A stretch of 64,000 bases of DNA from Congzhengia sp045635085 (GTDB lineage: Bacteria; Bacillota; Clostridia; UBA1381; UBA9506): positions 1-64,000 of the forward strand of contig JAZRBM010000008.1 in assembly GCA_045635085.1 (NCBI GenBank). The letters are read 5' to 3'. The first letter of the stretch is position 1. Each line of letters begins with the position of its first letter. Positions 60,225 to 64,000 of this stretch are shown one piece after another. The notes below the pieces were generated by a model. That model searched no databases, had not been told where the DNA came from, and worked only from the letters and a program-made list of their open reading frames with translations. Position numbers and translations under genes: made by a program.

Positions 60225-61199
60225 CTATTTCAAAAAGTTCTGCGTTAAATACGGCAAGTCGTTATCGGCAAACGAAACGCCCACACCCATATGTGTAAAA
60301 TTTCCTAAAATATTCTTTCTGTGTCCCTCTGAATTCATTAAAAGCCCGTGCATATAAAGTGAATTTTGCGAGCCCATAGCAAGATTTTCGCCTATCGTTT
60401 TAAATTTTATACCGTGCTTTTTTGCCCGGTTTAAAACAGAATCGCCATTTTGACTTATATGATTAAAATAGCTGTTTTCTGCCATATCCTGTGAATGGTC
60501 ACGGGCAAGATTTAAAAGGCCTTCGTGCTCTTTAAAAGGCGAAAGTCCAAACTTTACCCGCGTGGCATTTGTCACATAAAAATTCTGCTTTTCAAAGCTT
60601 TCTTTCAAATCGTAAGAGGCAGGAGCATAGAGCGTTTTAAAGCCTTCTTCTACATCACAATCTATTATATTTACACAAGACAGTGAATTATGCTCATATA
60701 CATCATAAAAAAACGTAACATAGCTACCGCGGATTTTGTACGTTTCAAAACTTGTGTTTTCGTCATCGCCATTTGATAAATAACGCATATTTCCTTTTAT
60801 GATACCATCTAGGGGTGCTCCGAATTTTGCCCTTATATCTTCTTTTTTTGTGCCGGACAAAAATCCCTCAAACGAAAGCGAGGGAGAATTTGTATACATT
60901 CCTACAACTATACCGTCTTTTATGCCTATCTGAATATAGTTTTTGAAGTTTTCGTGGTAAATATTCCACATAAAGCCATATTCTGATAAGAGTGTATCGC
61001 AGGGCTCACCAAAAGCATTTTTTACCTGCAATTCATCCATTCCCAGGCTAACAGTTTTATCCCCTAACGATATGGGGCAATCTTTTATTGTATTTTCTCT
61101 TTTTGTAATAGAAATGTTTTCTATAATATCAAAAAAATCAATCTGAAATAATAAAATTACAGCAAGAGCAATCAAGATAGCTATAAGTATTTTTTTCAT
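60225..61199 (-). CDS. CAP-domain (SCP/PR1-like, YkwD-type) exported protein
   Basis: 324 residues. An N-terminal helix (about 4-24; signal-anchor, no clear cleavage site), a CAP-associated region (about 40-190) and a CAP domain (about 205-324) with RDHSQDMAENSYFNHISQNG and GHRKNILGNFTHMGVGV. The family is secreted or surface-held; the reaction is unclear. AGGAGACG lies before the ATG. Confidence 0.9.
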   Translation of the reverse strand: MKKILIAILIALAVILLFQIDFFDIIENISITKRENTIKDCPISLGDKTVSLGMDELQVKNAFGEPCDTLLSEYGFMWNIYHENFKNYIQIGIKDGIVVGMYTNSPSLSFEGFLSGTKKEDIRAKFGAPLDGIIKGNMRYLSNGDDENTSFETYKIRGSYVTFFYDVYEHNSLSCVNIIDCDVEEGFKTLYAPASYDLKESFEKQNFYVTNATRVKFGLSPFKEHEGLLNLARDHSQDMAENSYFNHISQNGDSVLNRAKKHGIKFKTIGENLAMGSQNSLYMHGLLMNSEGHRKNILGNFTHMGVGVSFADNDLPYLTQNFLK

Positions 61200-61328
61200 A
61201 GCAACGTCTCCTTTTTACTGCTTAAGTTTATTTTATCATTTTGCACATTTGCTGTCAAGGAAACAATACCTGTTCATAAAACAAAGCAAAAGTGAGGTGT
61301 CACAAATTGTCAACAATTGCCAAAAATA

Positions 61329-61357
61329 TTGATTTTAAGCGCGTGTGTTGATATACT
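61329..61357 (+). promoter_or_regulatory. Sigma-A promoter of the XRE gene
   Basis: TTGATT (61329-61334), 17-base spacer, TATACT (61352-61357). Confidence 0.7.
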
Positions 61358-61391
61358 TATTCTTAAGAAAATAGTTTTGGGGTGAAAAGAA

Positions 61392-61769
61392 ATGGACAAA
61401 GCAGAAAAGTTCGGCACAAACTTAAAAGCTCTCAGAAAGCAGAAGGGAATTACGCAACAAGTAATCGCCGATACTATAAATACCTCAAGAAGCTGTATAT
61501 CCAACTACGAATCAGGCAACCGTCAACCTGATAATGAGACGATAAGGCTGCTTGCAGATTTTTTTGATGTAAGTGTCGACTACCTTTTTGGCAGAAGCGA
61601 GGTAAAAACGTTAATAAAAAATAATACTTTAATGGAGGAAATGCAGAATATTTTATCTTTTGCAAATTCATTTGACACACTCGATATAAGTGGGTCGTCA
61701 ACACACACAAAATGTTCTGTGATAGAGTTTTATTCATATTTGCTAAAAAAGGAAAGAATCAGAAAATAG
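61392..61769 (+). CDS. XRE-family transcriptional regulator
   Basis: 125 residues. An N-terminal HTH_3 domain (about 8-65: LKALRKQKGITQQVIADTIN, SCISNYESGNRQPDNETIRL) ends in the common VSVDYLFGRS. A C-terminal extension of about 55 residues has no known domain. AGGGGTG-like GGGGTG lies 8 bases upstream. Target unknown. Confidence 0.9.
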   Translation: MDKAEKFGTNLKALRKQKGITQQVIADTINTSRSCISNYESGNRQPDNETIRLLADFFDVSVDYLFGRSEVKTLIKNNTLMEEMQNILSFANSFDTLDISGSSTHTKCSVIEFYSYLLKKERIRK

Positions 61770-61782
61770 TTACATTAGTTTA

Positions 61783-61811
61783 TTGACATTTTTTTTGTTT
61801 TATGATAGTAT
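61783..61811 (+). promoter_or_regulatory. Sigma-A promoter of the SGNH hydrolase gene
   Basis: TTGACA (61783-61788), 17-base spacer, TAGTAT (61806-61811). Confidence 0.8.
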
Positions 61812-61844
61812 TGTAGGGAAAATTGATTTAAGCGGGGATTGACT

Positions 61845-62489
61845 ATGAAAACCGTTCTTTTCCAGGGCGACTCTATAACCGATGTTGGAAGAAACCGTGA
61901 GGACTTTTATGCCTTAGGAGGCGGATATGCAAATTTAGTTGCATCGCACCTCGGATATGAATTTCCTAACGACTATGAGTTTATAAACCGTGGCGTCAGC
62001 GGTAACCGCATTGTAGATGTTTATGCAAGGATAAAGGACGATATAATAAATTTAAAGCCTGACTATATGAGCCTGCTTATCGGGGTAAACGATGTCTGGC
62101 ATGAAGTAACCCGTAAAAATGGTGTCGATGCTCAAAAGTTTGAAAAAATATATACTATGCTTTTAGAAGAAGTTTTAAATGAGCTTCCTGATATTAAAAT
62201 TATGATTTTAGAGCCGTATGTTCTTAAAGGCCCTGCAACAGAGGATTGTGATGAATGCCCCAACAAATGGGAAATTTTTGATCAAGAAGTCAAAGAAAGA
62301 GCAAAAGTTGCAAAGCGCATTGCAGAAAAGTTCGGCTTTGTATTTGTGCCGTTGCAGGAAAGATTTGATACGTTGTCAAAGAAGACGAAATGCACAGATT
62401 GCTGGACTCGTGACGGTGTTCATCCGGCGAGCGCAGGACATGAACTGATTAAAAGAGCATGGCTTGAAGGATTTAAAAAATTAAACTGA
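61845..62489 (+). CDS. SGNH/GDSL-type esterase
   Basis: About 214 residues. Block I FQGDSITDVGRN (catalytic Ser), block II Gly in NRGVSGNR, block III LIGVNDVWHE and block V DGVHPASAGHELI (Asp and His) are complete. No signal peptide, so it acts inside the cell; the ester is unknown. The start at 61845 has GGGGA upstream. Confidence 0.93.
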   Translation: MKTVLFQGDSITDVGRNREDFYALGGGYANLVASHLGYEFPNDYEFINRGVSGNRIVDVYARIKDDIINLKPDYMSLLIGVNDVWHEVTRKNGVDAQKFEKIYTMLLEEVLNELPDIKIMILEPYVLKGPATEDCDECPNKWEIFDQEVKERAKVAKRIAEKFGFVFVPLQERFDTLSKKTKCTDCWTRDGVHPASAGHELIKRAWLEGFKKLN

Positions 62490-62496
62490 TAATTAA

Positions 62497-62531
62497 AAAG
62501 TTGATGCTCTCTTAATCAGAGCATCAACTTT
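62497..62531 (+). terminator. Terminator after the SGNH gene
   Basis: AAAGTTGATGCTCT pairs with AGAGCATCAACTTT around CTTAATC. Confidence 0.88.
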
Positions 62532-62556
62532 GAGTTGTTAAATTAACTTGATATTT

Positions 62557-62596
62557 GCACCTGTGGCGGAATTGGCAGACGCGCATGGTTCAGGTC
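62557..62596 (+). pseudogene. tRNA-Leu 5' half, truncated after the anticodon
   Basis: Forty bases match the 5' part of the intact tRNA-Leu at 63528. From base 8 on, 33 bases are identical, up to and past the CAG anticodon. The acceptor strand GCACCTG differs, so this was a separate tRNA-Leu gene. No 3' half with CAGGTGC is found nearby. Confidence 0.85.
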
Positions 62597-62634
62597 ATAT
62601 AATGTTTGTATATTATTATTTAAGGAGAAAACGG

Positions 62635-63240
62635 ATGATACCATTTGAAAAAAGGATCAACGATAAAAAAACTTTGCATGATTGGTTGTTATATGAGAAG
62701 AAGTTATATCGTGTAAAAAGCACTTTCTTGAATAATATATTGTGCGCACTTGCGATTTCTGAAACTGCGATTCTCTTTAAACATCAAATTTTGTTGCGAA
62801 AAGCTGAGTATTATAAAAATACGAATAAAAAAATTAGATATTTATTTTCGATTTTTAAACTTAGAAAAATGCAAAATAAATATGCTCTTCAGATTCCTTT
62901 GAATTGCTGTGGTAGAGGTTTTAAAATAGTGCATCTTGGACCAATTTTAATCAATTCGAATGTATCTTTTGGAGAAGATTGTTCTGTGCACATATACACA
63001 TCTTTCGTTGCAGGTGGAACAACTGATGAAGCTCCGACTATTGGTAATAATTGTGTGATAGGTGTTGGTGCAGTTGTATTAGGTGGAGTTACTATAGCTG
63101 ACAATGTTGCCATAGGAGCAAATGCTGTTGTTAACAAAAGTGTGCTTGAAGAAAATATTGCGGTTGCCGGTATACCGGCGAAAAAGATTAGCAATAATGG
63201 CAGATTGGCATGGAAGAAGGGAAAATGTGAAAGCAATTAG
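62635..63240 (+). CDS. Serine O-acetyltransferase-like hexapeptide transferase
   Basis: About 201 residues. An N-terminal helical part (1-90) and a left-handed beta helix with NNCVIGVGAVVLGGVTIADN VAIGANAVV repeats and the terminal GIPAKKI motif. CysE-like acetyltransferases of this kind are frequent in polysaccharide loci, where they acetylate sugars. AAGGAG lies 7 bases before the ATG at 62635. It follows a broken tRNA-Leu. Different in surroundings from the housekeeping genes, so probably acquired. Confidence 0.85.
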   Translation: MIPFEKRINDKKTLHDWLLYEKKLYRVKSTFLNNILCALAISETAILFKHQILLRKAEYYKNTNKKIRYLFSIFKLRKMQNKYALQIPLNCCGRGFKIVHLGPILINSNVSFGEDCSVHIYTSFVAGGTTDEAPTIGNNCVIGVGAVVLGGVTIADNVAIGANAVVNKSVLEENIAVAGIPAKKISNNGRLAWKKGKCESN

Positions 63241-63527
63241 GATAAATTGAATCGAGGATGAGAAGGTGTATCTGTCGAAAGTTGTTGTTTCAGATACTGT
63301 AAACTGTTTTGTAGACGCGGCTGACTATGGAGATGCAATATAAAAATTAATTTCATATGCGGATATGGCGGAATTGGCAGCTTTGAGCACGAGTGCTGCC
63401 AGTGGCAGATACAACGAGTGCGAAAAGGTGAAGCGGTCAAAATCTTTGATTTTGGGCACCGCAAACTGTCTCGCGGGCGCGTCTGCCAAAGAAGCCTTGT
63501 ATATAAAATATAATTTAATAATTACTT
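63241..63527 (+). pseudogene. Degenerate stretch, possible glycosyltransferase remnant with tRNA-Leu piece
   Basis: In one frame 63267-63339 reads VYLSKVVVSDTVNCFVDAAD and then hits a stop. The look is that of a sugar-transferase fragment, but too short to be sure. 63359-63380 is identical to the first 22 bases of the tRNA-Leu at 63528. The block AAACTGT..CGCG.CTG.C..ATATAAA before it (63301 on) is repeated imperfectly at 63465-63527 before the intact tRNA. Confidence 0.4.
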
Positions 63528-63614
63528 GCGGATATGGCGGAATTGGCAGACGCGCATGGTTCAGGTCCATGTGAAAGCAATTTCATGCAGGTTCAAGTCC
63601 TGTTATCCGCACCA
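63528..63614 (+). tRNA. tRNA-Leu (anticodon CAG), CCA encoded
   Basis: Acceptor GCGGATA pairs with TATCCGC. Anticodon stem CATGG/CCATG holds loop TTCAGGT, the long variable arm is TGAAA/TTTCA, and the T arm has TTCAAGT. Discriminator A is followed by encoded CCA. Decodes CUG. Confidence 0.95.
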
Positions 63615-63653
63615 AAAATACGGAGCATCCATAAACGGATGCTCCGTATTTTT
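63614..63653. terminator. Bidirectional terminator between tRNA-Leu and mgsA
   Basis: AAAAATACGGAGCATCC pairs with GGATGCTCCGTATTTTT, a perfect 17-bp stem. Confidence 0.93.
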
Positions 63654-63660
63654 ATGTATA

Positions 63661-64000
63661 TTATTTTTTATCTTTTGGATTAACAATATCTCTCCAGTCT
63701 AAGTCTCCTCTGTCAAGACCGCGAACCAAAACCTCAGCGGTTGCCGAGTTTGTGGCAAGAGGTACATTGTGTACGTCACACAGACGCAAAAGTGCCGAAA
63801 CATCAGGCTCGTGCGGCTGAGCTGTGAGAGGGTCACGGAAAAATAAAACGAGGTCAATCTCATTATAGGCAATTCTTGCCCCAATCTGTTGGTCGCCGCC
63901 CTGCGGACCTGACAAGAATCTATGAACATTAAGTCCTGTAGCATCGGAAATTAATCCGCCTGTTGTACCTGTGGCACAAAGCATATGCTTTTGTAAAATG
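63661..64000 (-). CDS. mgsA: Methylglyoxal synthase, C-terminal part (runs off window)
   Basis: The visible 113 codons begin ..ILQKHMLCATGTTGGLI and contain LSGPQGGDQQIGARIA (catalytic Asp of the phosphate site), VLFFRDPLTAQPHEPDV and LATNSATAEVLV. It turns dihydroxyacetone phosphate into methylglyoxal, a bypass of lower glycolysis. The frame stays open to the window edge, so about 20-40 N-terminal residues are missing. Confidence 0.93.
   Translation of the reverse strand, partial: ILQKHMLCATGTTGGLISDATGLNVHRFLSGPQGGDQQIGARIAYNEIDLVLFFRDPLTAQPHEPDVSALLRLCDVHNVPLATNSATAEVLVRGLDRGDLDWRDIVNPKDKK

Noticed and set aside
63365..63574. 69-codon frame over the tRNA-Leu pieces
   Set aside because: It runs into the intact tRNA-Leu gene and has no ribosome site; a relic or chance frame.

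Overview
The window looks like a chromosomal segment of an anaerobic Clostridia-type member of the Bacillota. AT-rich DNA, AGGAGG-type ribosome binding sites, a pyruvate:ferredoxin oxidoreductase, a sodium-pumping oxaloacetate decarboxylase, an IspH-S1 fusion and a lysine riboswitch ahead of asd-dapA-dapB all point that way. I do not assign a genus.

Layout. 1-2104 is the right end of one integrative element. It holds the start of an IS3-like transposase gene, a two-gene operon (DGQHR-domain protein plus four-helix membrane protein) and an attachment-site remnant of lysS. 2087-9471 is a complete 7.4 kb integrative element inserted in the 3' end of lysS. It carries a tyrosine integrase, a Tn916-type excisionase, a Rep of the CRESS type (HUH endonuclease plus SF3 helicase), an FtsK/TcpA-like ATPase, a membrane protein, regulators, a lipoprotein and a zinc-ribbon protein. 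Just beside the rep catalytic region is a stem-loop whose loop shows TAGTATTAC, the origin nonanucleotide of circular Rep-encoding ssDNA viruses. 9443-17071 holds lysS, tRNA-Arg, prfA, a RibU-like transporter, mscL, a PLP enzyme, a radical SAM protein, a TSCPD protein and dgt. 17178-24462 holds nifJ, dtd, a PHP phosphatase and an ECF sigma/anti-sigma pair. 24555-37992 is a long leftward housekeeping run: dCMP deaminase, rpiB, tsaB, tsaE, two membrane-anchored unknowns, a FAD protein, hemW, lepA, leuS, a yqeK-rsfS fusion, nadD and yhbY. 38174-48041 holds dnaE, an EamA transporter, ychF, ispH-rpsA, plsC, cmk, a TIGR04086 protein and yajC. 48151-51317 is the lysine/diaminopimelate operon with its riboswitch. 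51360-56845 holds queA, an RpiR regulator and the oad sodium pump operon. 56926-61199 holds DUF1292, a decarboxylase, nfo, a HIT protein, aroK and a CAP protein. 61392-64000 holds an XRE regulator, an SGNH hydrolase, a small island with tRNA-Leu fragments, an intact tRNA-Leu and the end of mgsA.

The most unusual items are four. First, the integrative element pairing a CRESS-type Rep with a virus-like TAGTATTAC stem-loop. Second, a 187-bp repeat found twice (15879-16065 minus, 50384-50570 plus), each copy filling the gap between two co-directional genes and able to fold into hairpins plus an H-type pseudoknot, with stem substitutions that keep pairing. Third, evidence for two elements in tandem at lysS. 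Fourth, a yqeK-rsfS fusion with an internal ribosome binding site and TTG start that could release free RsfS.

How the genes work together: NifJ, the Oad pump and MgsA outline fermentative pyruvate/oxaloacetate metabolism. Asd-DapA-DapB supply lysine and diaminopimelate under lysine control. The leftward housekeeping run serves translation (LeuS, LepA, RsfS, YhbY, TsaB/TsaE).
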